Notes under the pieces: generated by a model
Databases searched by the model: none
Told to the model about the DNA's origin: nothing
Seen by the model: the letters and a program-made list of their open reading frames with translations, nothing else
Assembly: GCF_019097595.1 (NCBI RefSeq)
Contig: NC_080734.1
Coordinates: 6,877,892 to 6,941,891 of the forward strand
Direction: 5' to 3'
From: Hemibagrus wyckioides
Lineage: Eukaryota; Chordata; Actinopteri; Siluriformes; Bagridae
Length of the DNA: 64,000 nt
Made by a program: the position numbers and the translations under genes
In this document: one piece after another, positions 12,231 to 24,859 of the stretch
Numbering within the stretch: position 1 is the stretch's first letter
Layout: every line of letters starts with the position of its first letter

Positions 12231-12984
12231 ATAAAATTTCACTTCGCTGTCTGACAACTGTGAGGAACAGAGTGAAAAGTTGAAGCTTGTGGTGAAGCAG
12301 AGGCTACAGAGTAGATAAGAGAAGTGCATCGTGGTTGTTGATGGCACCTGGAGGGGTGGCTGGAAGACAAACTGTCCCTCGCTGTCAGGCCTTCAGCTTT
12401 GATTGATTGCTTATCTGTCCTTACAATTTATCAGCTTTATTGCACCAAGCCTGTGTGTAGGTGTTTGCCAATCTGTGCATGTGTGCATTGCAAGAGACAG
12501 ACAGCAACCAACATGTCTGGCAGAAACAGTATTTTTCGAGGAAAGGTGTGCTTGGATGAGTGCCAATATTCTTAACATCAAATTTATAATACTTGTTGCC
12601 AACTCAGCCTGTGTTTGTAATTATACTTATTTATGTGGATTATGGTAAAAAAAAAAAAAAAAAAAAAAAGTTACAGCACATCCAGAACAATTTAATTTAA
12701 TTAACAATTCAAGCATTGTACAATTCAGTTTATTGTTACTTTTAATATGGAATGTTTGTGAAAGAAGTTAGTTTCTGTTATTTTTTACAATATAGCAGCT
12801 ATAAATGTATGGTTCAACTTTCTTTTGACGTTAACGATAAAGCATACAGCAGACAACAAACCGAAAGATGCAATGTTGCCTGTAAACGTTCATTTTCACT
12901 GGAGACAATCAACAATTTATACTGAACACTCTTCTTTGTTAGCTATATACAATCCACACAATTTCCATACAATTTAATTTTCAA
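12231..12984. other. intronic sequence with an A23 tract
   Basis: Poly(A) at 12647-12669. No retroelement body was recognised directly upstream. No gene seen. Confidence 0.55.
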
Positions 12985-13374
12985 AATTCAGAAATTGAAT
13001 TTCTTTGTCATGTCACTCCACAGTGATGTATAATGGCTGATATGAAAGTAGGAGAACTTTAACAATTAGTAGTTTTAGCTTTTTAAGTTTTTTTTATGTA
13101 TTTTTGTAATTTTTTTCCCTAGCCAACTAGGGCCAATATATTCAAAGAAAGGTTCCAAAAAACAGACAAAAAAACCCATAATTTTTCACACAAATATTAC
13201 TAAAAAGCTGTTATCTTTAACCAATAAGTTTTGTGCAATATTACACCAACTGAGGTACAAATGTCTCATACTGAAAACTCATTTTATATCACACTTGGGA
13301 CGATAAAATAAGTCATATGTTTATACTCTTTGAAAAAGTCAATTTCATGTCAGTGTACTGGTAAAAAGGGTTAA
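12985..13374 (-). mobile_element. family R repeat, copy 1 (piggyBac-like left end)
   Basis: On the minus strand it starts TTAACCCTTTTTACCAGTAC and then ACTG. It then follows the family-R order: GTATAAACA, TTATTTTAT, GATATAAAATGAG, TTGGCCCTAGTTGGCTAGG, and ends near GAGTGACATGACAAAGAAAT. The same landmarks occur in five other copies in the window. No long reading frame is present. TTAA followed by CCCTT resembles a piggyBac terminus, but a matching right end was not found. Confidence 0.7.
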
Positions 13375-14079
13375 ATAACCCTTTAAAAAATCCAGGTTAC
13401 TATCATATTTAGATTAAACATAATGTCTGCCTTACATGGTGCTGTTTGTACAGAAATAATCTCATATTAGAACGAGTGAAATTATTTAATTTAACCGTTT
13501 TTAATTTTGCGTACTGTCAGGGCTGTTCTTATAGATCATTAATTAACACTTTCTAACTAATCAGATTTCTCAGGTCAAGCTATAAAACAACTCAACAAGC
13601 TCAAATAAGCGGTCCGTTTCAGAAAGCCTCAGTGTTGAGTCAGCTATTAAAGTAATGAAATGCTTTAAATGAATACGAACTTCCTCTTGTTATATATTCC
13701 CCCAGTATGTGTTTTCTTCGGGATAAAGAAAAAGATGGAGTCTTTCATTCTGTCATCAGAAGCCTTCACACTGTGTGTATGTGAAAGAAGCCTGTATGGG
13801 ACCAATATCTTAAGTAGCATGAGACTATGAGCCTTAAATTTCCTGGAGGTGAACATGGATGGAAAAAGCTGAAAAATTGCATTAGTTAGAAAGCATTGAG
13901 GCGATGCTGCCAATGCAATTTGAGCTGAGAGGGTCAAACGGACGGTATATCATTTGGGTTGTATTCGCCAGCATCTTCGTTTCGATTCCCAGACCTCGCC
14001 ATTCGTAATGGTGGTGCTACATTCCACTGCCTTGTATGTACTTAATAAAATGCTAGCATATGATCATTTTCTGATCATA
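13375..14079. other. intronic sequence, nothing supported
   Basis: AT-rich, with no recognised repeat or exon. Confidence 0.5.
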
Positions 14080-14640
14080 TCATCCTCTGATTTAATTTGC
14101 ATGCTCTAATAATTCTTGTCCAGTGTGGAGCCTTTAATCATATTTCATACCTCGCTTGATTCCTTGAAGTCATCTTCACAATAATCATCGTCATCATTGC
14201 CGCTTGTGACTTGAACCGTTTCAATCATATAAGACCAAGGTCACTGGAAGGCCTTAAGCAACAGGCAGGCAATCAGTACCCTCTTATTATCATACATTCT
14301 ATGACAAGAACGAGACAGTTTGATTTTTATTAGCACGCTTTATTTCTCCCAGGCTGTTGTGACTCCACCAATCAGTGAGAAATTACTCTGATTATTTTCA
14401 GCATATGGGGAAATAAAATCCCATTTCCCTCTTCAATTTCTGGGATGATTCAAAATGGCTAAACTGTGCTGGACAGGAAAAAGGTGCTCGCTGAAGACTG
14501 ATTGAGGAAGACCATTTTTAGCTCTCTGATTCATTCGGACTGTTAAAGCTGAGAGGCTCCTTTTACAGCTGAGAATTAGGCAAACAAATACTAATGTTTG
14601 ACTGCCGCACAGTCAGTCACAACAGTCATGTGCTCGGTGA
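14080..14640. promoter_or_regulatory. candidate conserved non-coding element (unproven)
   Basis: Low-repeat sequence with homeodomain- and POU-like words: TTTAATTTGCATGCTC near 14089-14106, TAATAATTC, CCTTTAATCATATT, GATTATTTTCAGCATATG. It looks like the compact, repeat-free blocks found as enhancers in long introns of neural genes. This is pattern recognition only. Confidence 0.25.
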
Positions 14641-16999
14641 TAAAGGCTGATACTAACCCAAATGTTTGCTACCTAAATTGATATACAATCATAAAAGCAG
14701 TGATTTTTAGATGTCAAACCCAGGGTTGAATCTCTGGAGTCGGTGTGCCAAGTATTGATGTTCGTGTTTGGTTTGCATTCACTGAGAACGAAAAGCGAAA
14801 CTCTTTATTGCAATAATTGCTTTTGTCGGGAAAAGGAGGTACAGTCACTTTAGACTAGTCTCCTAGGGCACATTGAAGATTTGGCTGAGAAAAGTACAAG
14901 TACAATTACATTAACGCTTAAAGGATTCTGTGGTGCTTATTTGTTTTGTTTTTTTTGTTTGTTTTTTTACTTGCATTAAAACCAATTACCGGTTGTGAGG
15001 TGACTTAATTGGACCAAACAACATTATTATTTTTTAATAGATATTCATAACACAGTTACGTCAATACTTGCACATAAAAAAAACAGGATCTGTGAAGTGA
15101 ATGGAAAATTTGTGGAGTGTGTGTGGCTCACAAATACACAATAATGTGACAAAAGAATAACATTGGAATAATTACCTATTATGTCTTGGTCTTTAAACAA
15201 TGTTTATTTGAGATATTGCACTGTCACTAGAAATAAAGAAAGAAAAGCCTAATTTTATTTCTCGATTAAGCTGAGAAATTGTGATATCTGTAATTGTGGT
15301 GTCAATAAATCACTACAAATAGGCTAGTTTTTCATTTTCTTTAGAAACACATTTGCTATCAATTCTAACTAGCTACCTAGTTACTTTGAAGCTAACTAGC
15401 AAAGTCCAGACTAGCTCATAGCTAATGTGTAGGTGATATATTTGGTAAGACTTTAGGCTCTTTAAAGAAATCTTTTATTCATATCTAAAAAAAAAAAAAA
15501 ATTCCTGTGTATGCTAATCTTTACACAGTTAGCATCATACATGTGATTACTGTCAACTAGCATACCTGCTAGCTTAATTAGCTCTTATGGATAGAACAAA
15601 CATGATATTTTTACAAGTGTCTCTGTTTTATAAGTCAGATATTGGCCTGTATCTGTTGTTGTTGGTGTTTGTTTGCTGTTGCTGTTGTTTCAGTGTGACA
15701 GGATGAGTGGGTGTGTGAGAGCATGTCAGAGAATTCCTAATTAGGCTACACATGGTACAAGAAGTAGGACAGAAAGTCCTGAATATTAAAATGCCTTGTT
15801 TTCAGTACATTTCAGTATGAACTGATTAGCATGTACACATTTCCTTAAAGTTCTTATTATATTTGTTCAGGGGAAAAAAGGACCTTGAAGGTCATTATGA
15901 TGTGAGGTGGATGAAGCTAGCATGAACTAGTGTCAGTGGATGAAGTTCGCATATGTCCGGATGAGATTATTGTATTTCGGTGGCTAAAGCTAGCGTATGT
16001 TTATGGACAAGACTAGCATATGTTGGTAGACAAAGCTAGCATCATAAATGATAATTAGCACATGCAGTTCATTATTATTAACTATTCGGCTGTTTTCAGT
16101 GCTGGGTTGAGAGGCAAATCTCATGTATGGGCCGAGTTTTTCTCTTCTTTTTTGGCAAACACACTCCATAGCACAGATCTATAATCTAATTTAATCAAAT
16201 TGCTTCCATGGAAATGTTTTTTTTTTCCAGAATCTGAGCTGCAGTGAACTAGTTCATCTTCAATAAATCTTCTGCCCAAATGGTGCAGAAGTGTCTTTTA
16301 CGTGTCCTCTTTATGTTTAGATGTAGCACTGAAAGATGTGGCTTCTCTTTTTATATAATTATTTTATTGGAAAAAAACAAAAAAACAATTCTCTCTAGTC
16401 AAAATGTCTCAACTGTTGCCAAGTTTAGGGGAAAAAAAACATCAATGAGCCAGCCATTTTGGAGATAAGAGACTTGGAGCTTTAATGGTGAGCTGAGCCA
16501 AATGATCTGAGTTCTGATCTGAGACTGAAAATAATTTACATCACTATGTTTAAGCTGTATGCTTATAGATCACAGTCTTGCTCTCTTGCTTTTTATTGGC
16601 CTACAAGACAGGGGGTTGCCGGTTTAAAATATCACAAAATTAACTTGGATAAAGTTGGCGCAAGCAAAAGTAACCTCTAGCAAAAAACAAATGCATCTTT
16701 TATGCCCTGCGGGCCTTTCCTTCTTTCCACTAGGGGGATTTTATTGATGTTTGGTCTGACCGCTGTTTGAAAAAACATAGCAAAGTCTAAACGGCTAGAT
16801 GTTGGCTCAGCTGTGTGCTAGCGTTGGATTCTCTCTCAGCTTTGGTTCACTTTCAGTGGTCGACGCATGTGTCGGTTCAGTAGCTTTTTGGACTCGTTTC
16901 ACTTCCTATAGACAGATATGAACAAGAGCCAAAAAGTTCAAGCCATTCCAAGTAAACTAACCCCCTGTTCCCTCGCTGTGGTTTATATTAATGACCCTC
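14641..16999. other. intronic sequence with short degenerate repeats
   Basis: A poly(A) run is at 15487-15500. Short, irregular repeats around AAGCTAGCATATGTTGG occur at about 15910-16050, and GCTAGC-type palindromes are frequent at 15360-15580. No gene seen. Confidence 0.5.
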
Positions 17000-17420
17000 C
17001 TGATAGAACTGACTGATCGTCTCCAGCTGCACTGGCCCTGAAATACGCAGCAGTAAGGCAGCGATCGCTTAATTCTGCCGCCGTGCCGCGCTTTTAAAAG
17101 AACGGATCAGCCAAGAGCGGCCAATTTCCTTCTCGCAATGGGTGCGTTGTATTGATGGAGTGGACGGGCCTAATGTTTTTAGCCTTCTGGGTGTCCATCT
17201 GTGAGCATTTCTCCAGTGTCATCACCGGTCTGTTTAAGTAGCTACAATGGCTTCTTCAGGCAGAGGAGAGATAATGCTGGCTATTCGTCATAGAGGAATT
17301 CAATTTCAGGCCCAAGATTCCCCTCGTAAAAGAGTTTCCAATCCATATATCAACCATTTAGTTGTCTGTTTTCATGAGCGGGAAATCATTTGTATGCATT
17401 TTATTTATTTATCGTGCTGG
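17000..17420. promoter_or_regulatory. candidate conserved non-coding element (unproven)
   Basis: Unusually balanced, CpG-containing, repeat-free block in an AT-rich intron, with words such as CAGCGATCGCTTAATTCTG, AGAGCGGCCAATTTCC and ATCATTTGTATGCATTTTAT. No coding frame or splice pair is apparent. Conservation was not tested. Confidence 0.3.
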
Positions 17421-20279
17421 GAGTAGTAGTGGGAGGGGGCTAAGCGCCTTAGGGGTCAGAGAGAAAAATAGTACTGCAGACGATTAGCTGCGAAGGCAGG
17501 AGCGAGAAGGGAAGTCTACAATCTCTCTTCCATCTCTTCTCTCCCCACTGCAGTCCAGCTAGTGGCTGTAACCTATTAGCATTCTTTTCATAGCTTGCGC
17601 GGATGTCAAGGGTGACCAGATCCACATTTAAATGTGTTTTAATAACAACCTTGTCCTTTTAGCTCAAATGGAGCCGTTGTGAAAAGGATGAAAAGAATGA
17701 AACTAGCAATCAGAGTAAATTATTTATTATCTCTGTATCTCAGGTTATTGGATCACAGATGCTGTTCGGCTTTTCAATTGTAATTGACAAGAAATGATAC
17801 AGTAAAATGAAAAGTACACATGACACAGCAAACATTGTGCCTCATTTCTCCGAATGGATAGAAATTTTATTTTTTTTAAATTTTTTTTTACCAGAAATTT
17901 GATATCCATGAAAATCCGGTTACTTCTTATCATACAAGAACTTGTATCACTAACTTTGATTGATCTGAAGAAATGATATAATTGACCAAGAGCTGCTAAA
18001 ATGTTATATAATAGGCAGGTATTTTTAAATCTCTTATTTATTCATGTATTAATTTAGTTTTATTTTTTATTTTTTATTTCAGTTGCTCTTGCATTTAGTA
18101 AACATTTGGTGAAACCTTAACATAATCATTTCATGTTGAAGATTCAAAATATAGCAATCCAAAACGAATCCATAATACAAAAGAAGACTAGCACTTTTTT
18201 CTTCTACTTGTCATTTTGTCTCAGCTCTGTTGCTTTTCGCCTTTTATGTAGGTTTGTTTGTGTCACTAAATGCAAATCACCTGCCATAGACCCCCTCCAT
18301 AATTTATAGACAATTTGCATTTACAGCATCTGTACCTGTTTTTTCCCCAGTTTGGCCTAATCAACCTGTACACCATTGCTGAAAGATTGAAATATAAGGC
18401 TCATACTTATTTGTCAAATTCAGTCCTTACTCTGGTTCCATCCTCCACCATGCACTTGCTTTCCTAATGAGCGTCTAGGTTTCCACAAGCCACCTCTCCA
18501 CTGATCAGCCTGACCTCCAGGCTTACGGTTTGGCGATTAACGAGAACGTGGCCCTGAAAGATCCCATACCTAGTATTCCTCTGATGAAGCTCTGCCACTA
18601 TTAATAGCCACCGACTCTTCTTGATCATCCTCGTGGGTGTGCTGTCTGGTCTTTTTGTGCCTCTGAGTGTGTATCCGTATCACAGAGCACGCAGTACCAT
18701 GTGTGTTCAGGAGACTCCAGCTGCCAGTGCTCAGTGTGTGTTCTGGTCAAGGTCGTCTGTTTGGGGCTGCTTTTTGCGCTTGTGACAGTAATTAATTGTG
18801 CCATTCTCTGCATCATGAAAATTTCCACAGAGGCAGCTGACTTTCAGAAAGTCTCAGCTTTGGTAACACGCCAACAAGGCTAATAAAACTTGATAGAGAA
18901 CCACAGCACACTATATCAATGCTGCTCTTTATCATGCTATTGTTTCGTCTCCTTTAATGAAATGACAGCTAAGATATTTTCTCATGACTTCTAATGGTGC
19001 AAGGTAATTTCTCCTGTCTGCTTCACAATGGGAACGACACAAAGGAAGCTTTTTATTTATTTATTTATTTATTTTAACCCACTATTCTTCATTTTGGCTG
19101 AGAGTGACGCCCATCATGGTAGTTGAGTCCAGCATTTAATATCCTCTGTTTGGCAGCTCTAATATTGTTTGAGGAGCATTTGCTGAACAGAAGATATTTT
19201 CTCCATTTCGTTGTCACTCTTAGTTTGGGTGATGCACACACTAACGCTAGACGAATAAGCCGTCATCTAACATACAAGTACATTAATAGTAGACACTTAC
19301 AGCCAGATATAACGTTCTGTGTGGGAGGGAGAAATCTCTTCACTCTATTAGATCTTATTCCCTCTGCACTTTAAAATGACCTACTTATGTGAAATAAGCC
19401 AACACTCACTCAACACTCTGTGGGACTTTTGGGCAGCATAAACATTTAGTTATATTTAGCATATAACATTTAGTCCATATGGCAAAATTAGCATATCTTG
19501 GCACAGTGTGTGGCGACTTGGGAAAATCTTTACATGCTTAAATATTGACGGTTTATTATATAGTCCTGAAAACTTTCCTGAACTGAGAATATGTTTATTT
19601 AGGTTCTAGCATGTTAAACACTGTCACTGGAAATGTTTTGTGTTTTCAGGGATGGGTTAAACAAGGCATTTTGCATGTCTTGCATGATTTTTTTTTTTCA
19701 AGTACAAGTGTCCAACTTTAAGCACAAGAAGTTGCCTTTAAATCTGGGGAAAAAAAGGATAGAAAATGCAAGCTGAAAAAGGAAATTATTTTTTTTTTCT
19801 TCACTTTTATATGAAATAATTTACAAAGGCGATAAAGGAATAAGAAGATGGGAAGAATGGTAAAATCAGCAAAGATGACATTGTTGCAAATTAAATGACA
19901 GATTAAATTTATTTGCTGAATAAATATAAATAAACAAACACACAAATAAATAAATAAAATGTGTATATTTTTCCTAAAATAAATTAATAAATCAGTTTAT
20001 TTATACATTCATTTTTACGTGTGTTTTTTTATTCAGTTTAACAAAATGACGTGCAATAAATCAGATAAAATTTAATTAATTTAAATTAAACAATATGGCT
20101 ATTTGGCAGCTGATAAATTAGCACTTGATGCAGCACATCCTAGGATTTTGCTTTTTTTATTTAATTTTTATTTAATTATTATTTCATTTTATTTTATTTT
20201 ATTTTAATTTTATTTATTGCCCCAACAGCAACACATATTTCAAAAATATTTCACAGGATAGCAGTTTTTCTTCCTAGAT
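17421..20279. other. intronic sequence, nothing supported
   Basis: Contains TTTA-type runs at about 19049-19075 and TTTTA-type runs at about 20155-20218. The block 18420-18850 is of mixed composition with short frames on both strands that match nothing I know. Confidence 0.5.
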
Positions 20280-20555
20280 CTGCTCCTTCATTATCTGCTA
20301 CATATTCAAGACCGTGTAGGTCCCCTATTTTTGATTTGTTGTTATCGTGATACCGCACATTTTTGCACCATATGTACACTGTATTTTTGTACATAATTAC
20401 TGAGGACTTTTTGGTGCTGTGTTGTTGGATGTTATACCATTGTCTAGTGACCTTTGCTGCTGAAACTCTTGCTTTCTCCCTTGGGGATCAATAAAGTCCA
20501 TCTATCTGTCTGTCCTCCCTTTCGTCCAGCCAGTCATCCGTCCATCTATCGTTCA
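20280..20555 (+). mobile_element. LINE 3' end (non-LTR retrotransposon fragment)
   Basis: Ends with TTGGGGATCAATAAAGTCCA followed by a decayed TCTATCTGTC/CCATCTATC tail, the usual 3' terminus of fish LINEs whose 3' UTR precedes a tetranucleotide tail. Upstream motifs such as ACCGCACATTTTTGCACC and TACACTGTATTTTTGTACAT agree with such a 3' UTR. It is 5'-truncated, with no ORF left. Confidence 0.7.
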
Positions 20556-21829
20556 TTTGGAGTATGGATTTGCATGTTGTTCATGTCAGGCATGCACATG
20601 AGCTCTTTAGGATGAAATTGATTCATCAACACATCCATGCTCTACATAAATAAAAAGGAATCCGGTGTAGATGATGAACCGATCATAATCTAAAGGCAGC
20701 ACGTTGTTACAAATATCCTGATGGGCATCTAGCTGGATCACTGGATGTACAGTGAGTAACGATAATGTTCCCAGAAGCAGATAAGGCTAGTCGTGTAGCT
20801 CTTATAAGAAGAAGGAACGTGCCTTTACAAAGACAAAGGGAAGTGTTTACAGCATCTGTGCTGCAAGTTTATCTCAAAGGCTATGTAGCGTATTATTTTA
20901 ATCTTATCGTCTCAGATCCGCCTTTGGTATTTATGCTACAGCGTGCTCTTGGCAGTCTGCCTCTCGGATCTTTATAGTCGTTCCCTCAGGACGCATTATT
21001 ATTGGCTCTTTTTTCTAGAACATTTTTATCTCTCTGTTTCAAATCTCATTTGCTGCCTCATTTTTTTTCTGATCTTCTGGTTCTGTGCTTTTGCTTCTCA
21101 AAAGTCTATGATGAAATTATAACAAGATGACACCAAAAGAAGGAAGGTTTGTGTAGAGTTTGAGAGAGGGAGGGGAAAAAAGGAGGGGTTAGACGTGGGT
21201 TAGACATGTTCACTGTTTAGTAGAGTTTTGTCAGTGATGGCTCAGTTCAATACCCATTATGCAGCTGCGGAATCTTGGGACAAAGCCAGCGTATGGGTGT
21301 GTGTGTGTGAGTGTAGCATCACAGCTAGTCTCTTCATCATGCTACAGTAATCAGCACTTGCCCTTTTTTCTTTTTTTCTGGCACCTGCTTTTGAAAAATA
21401 AAAAATAAAAATCATACCAGAATTAATATTTTATATTGCAATACAAAATTAAGAATTTTTATTCACTTAATTTGATTTAATGTTACAGTACATGTAGAGG
21501 TCCCTAATGCCCTTGAACTTACTCATTTTAATATTTTATAATTAAACATGGATAATAAAACAGCTAAAAAAAAAAAAAAAAACTTCAGTGACTTTTAAAT
21601 GTCATGTCTTTATTTTTTAATCACTTCTGGGCAAATTCTCCAAAGCAAAGTTTCCATGATGGCAAACAAGTGTGTGTGTGCTTGATTAATCGTTCTATCT
21701 CAGTAAAACACCAGAAGTTGCACAATGTACTTGGTCACCTAATTCAATGCATTGTGCTCATTCAGCCTACGATTAGCACTGAAATGGCTGACATTGTGGC
21801 GTAATGGATGAAATTAAAGCTCCAGTGAA
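20556..21829. other. intronic sequence, nothing supported
   Basis: Short GT run at 21295-21311 and A-rich runs at 21395-21412 and 21566-21582. No gene recognised. Confidence 0.5.
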
Positions 21830-22410
21830 TGTTGTAGTCTTTATGTTGGCACAAAAGGGCAATTAATTATAATCCAGACGCATAATAAGGCAGAGGTGGA
21901 TTTTTCTCAAGCCTGCCTTAGGCCCTTATTTCTTTTCAAGGTCTTTTTGAAGTGCCTTCAGATTTGAAAATTACAACACACCCCTTTTCAAATCTCAAAC
22001 TCTCTTTTTTCATTGTGGACAGATAAAAATTTCTGATTTGGTTATGTCATTATTATCATATAGAGAATAAAATGTGCAAGCGTCCCCTTCAATATAGCCC
22101 TCTATTCTCCATTTGCCAAGCATTAAAGTCAGAATTAGCATTGTGAAGGTCAAGGGCTCTAAATAACACAACGCCTAATGTCAGCTAATCAGCTCCTCAA
22201 CAATGCTCATTGAGGCAGAAATGAAAAGGAAGGTGTTTGCATGCACAATGGCTGGCTCGAATTACACAATGATTAGCATTAGAAGCGCGAGTGGCACGTT
22301 AAGAATACCACTTGGCTGTAATTAAGGTGCAACTGGAGCTGTTCTTTGGATTCTTGCCTTTGATCGGCTTCGTTTTAAAAATCAACGTCGCTGTTCAGAG
22401 CTCACTTCCT
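21830..22410. promoter_or_regulatory. candidate conserved non-coding element (unproven)
   Basis: About 580 bases free of recognised repeats, with dense AT-core words in mixed context: GGCAATTAATTATAATCC, TGTTTGCATGCACAATGG, ACACAATGATTAGCATTAG, GGCTGTAATTAAGGTGC. It has the texture of a developmental enhancer. The inference rests on composition and motif density only. Confidence 0.3.
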
Positions 22411-22714
22411 CCAGTCTTCACGTCAACATTTTATCCTAATGGAATGAAGAAGATATTGGGCTGATTGATCTGGCGTCCTTTATCCTGTGAAAGTTCCCTG
22501 TGGCAGGGGTGTGAGTCATGAGAGTGGGGTGGAGGGGAGTAGGTGGATGGGGGGGTCGAAGGGTGGGTGAGGACACAAGGCCCTGGAATGTGAGGGGCCC
22601 ACAACGATCCTGAAATTATTATTATTGTAATTATTATAATCATTATTATTTCTCAGTTGCACCTATAACACATCTGCGCTACTTCTCTGTTTGCTGTTTA
22701 GTCAAAGCTCTATG

Positions 22715-22913
22715 TTGTTGATGGTTAAGGCCCTTGAGCAAGGCCTTAACTCTCTCTGCTCTAGGGCCCTGTATCATGCCTGACCCTGCACTCTGACCTT
22801 AACTTCCTAAGGTGGGAAGGATGAAGCAAATAATTTCGCTGTGCTGGAATGTATATGTGACAAATAAAGCCTTCTTCTGCTTCTTCTTCTTCTTCTTCTT
22901 CTTCTTCTTCTTC
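22715..22913 (+). repeat. tRNA-derived SINE, group B, with (CTT)n tail
   Basis: Motifs in order: TTAAGGCCCTTGAGCAAGGC, GCCTGACCCTGCACTCTGACC, TTAACTTCCTAAG, TTTCGCTGTGCTGGAATGTA, TGTGACAAATAAAG, then CTT repeats at 22871-22913. Related copies lie at 24860 (minus), 25200 (minus), 40190 (plus) and 54080 (minus, interrupted). The tRNA-like head is largely missing here. Confidence 0.8.
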
Positions 22914-24628
22914 ACCTGTTTGACAAGCTCCAGCACACATCAGTGTTGACGCCTCCCACAAGCACAATATATGCACAATTTGCATGACTTGATTGGATGT
23001 CTAGGAGCGATTCCAAACGCTAATTGGCTGTAAGGCAGAGCGGATTGTGTGCAGAGATGCAGTTATTCAATGAAATTTTTCGAGTTGTGACATGCACATA
23101 CAAATATTGAGAAAGTAGAAGAAAAAGAAAAGAAAAGTGAGGAGAAACCCTGACCTCAACTTCACAAAATTCCTTCCTAAGAATTAGGTGAGAACAAAAT
23201 GTTTTGAGGCAACAGTAACCTTATATGCTGATGCTGTGCTGTAGAAATAAATGATTTTTGTTCAGTAGTCTGTGTTTCTTCACAAACCTTGTTTTGAACT
23301 CTGATGTAACACCCAAAGTGATCGAGCTTAAAATGTAGGCAAATATTGAACATAATATGAAAGCAAAATACTTTTCGGATCTTTTGTTAAAATATTAATA
23401 TGAGCAAATTTGGTAACATTAAGATGTCATAAAAAAGAAACTGGAAAATATAAATGGAAAATGGTAAACCAGATGATAGATCATGGGATGATGGGGAAAG
23501 CGCCTCACCACACTGTCATATTTTGCAAGAAAACTTCCCAGGATACTTTGCTACAACCCTGCATCTAGAGAATTATTCCAAGTGTTCCAATAGAAATGAT
23601 CAATGCTACTTTAAAAGACTCAAGCTCTTAATGGTGTTGAAAAATAGGATAGAGTTTAAATGGAGTTTTTTTGGAATAGTGAACAGTGTTAATCAGTGCT
23701 TATCCCAGATATTGTCTCACTAGTTGAGTTACAGTTCTTTAGCTTTTTTCCGTGATGTAATGGTGACATTTACCAATCGATCATGTGATTGATGACATGC
23801 AGGTAATTGATTGATGGGTCAAGCAATCAACGTCTCTCTCTCCCATGGCTTTAGAACAACACCGTCGATCAATTCTGCTCCCAGCGGAGCCATACCATTA
23901 ATGCTCAGGAAGTTTCAGGAACAGCAGGGGCTATTATGTTCTGGGATCTGGTATATATTTGACTCAAGAACAGGCTGTTGACTTTGCCAAAGTCAAGACA
24001 CAAACACCAAGCGCCACAGGGTGTAGGATTACTTTAGCAGCTCACACACACTCACCGAGCAGTTTGTTTTTTTTTTTGTTTCCAGGAAAGCGGAACCCAA
24101 TTCCAGGGTTCCCCTCCGTACCAGAACCTGTTCATTGATTTTTTTATTTGAAAAGGTCAGTCTTCTCAACAATGGCTGTAAATCTTTAAAGGTAGGAGTT
24201 AAAGAGTAGACCTTCGTCTGCACTCTTGTACAACCAAAGCCATTTCCGGCTCGATATGAGATCATTGTTGACTATATGATACCTCCAATGGTTGAGTTAC
24301 TCTTAAAGGACATCTTTTGCCAGTGCCTGATCCTGGAACATTTCTCCTGCTGTGGGTCCTCTCATCCTCCAGACTGGCTTGATCCAACCTGATGCTCGAT
24401 TTCTCTATTACTTGGAGCTTTTGTACACGTTCTGTGGATGGTCCCACGTGGTGCATAAAGATTTACACAGTTTGTGCCCTGGACTCCCTCTTGCTTCAGT
24501 GGATAATCTCATGTGGATACTGTGGATTTGTGAAGAGTAACTTCTGTAATCATGTCCTCATCCCACATAGTGTGACTGTTATTCACAATATACTCATACC
24601 GAACATCCTTTCAATACATTTAGACACT
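22914..24628. other. intronic sequence with an unexplained mixed-composition block
   Basis: Around 24260-24540 the sequence is codon-like, with short open frames on both strands, which suggests decayed coding DNA or an old transposon. I could not match it to any family. The rest is AT-rich and featureless. Confidence 0.4.
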
Positions 24629-24829
24629 CAGTGGTGTCCAATCATATCATCACAAAGGCCTGGTGTGGGTGCAGGTTTTCATTCCAATTGAGCAGAGGCC
24701 ACACCTGATTCCACCTGTTTAATCAATTAATTTTGCTAACAATAAACTCAGGTTTGGTTTCTGATTGGTTGAAATGAAAACTTGCACCCACTCCAGCCCT
24801 GTTCGGATAAGACTGCACACCCCTGCACT
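24629..24829. mobile_element. MITE-like element, about 200 bp, inverted ends
   Basis: The left end reads GGTGTCCAATC...GGTGTGGGTGCAGGTTTTCA and the right end TGAAAACTTGCACCCACTCC...CTGCACACCCCTG, which are inverted copies of each other. It resembles a high-copy fish non-autonomous element of hAT type. CACTCAGT at 24625-24632 and CACTTAGT at 24826-24833 are a near-matching 8-base pair that might be the target duplication, although they overlap the ends. Confidence 0.65.
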
Positions 24830-24859
24830 TAGTTTGAAAGAACCCTTTTTTTGTCACAT

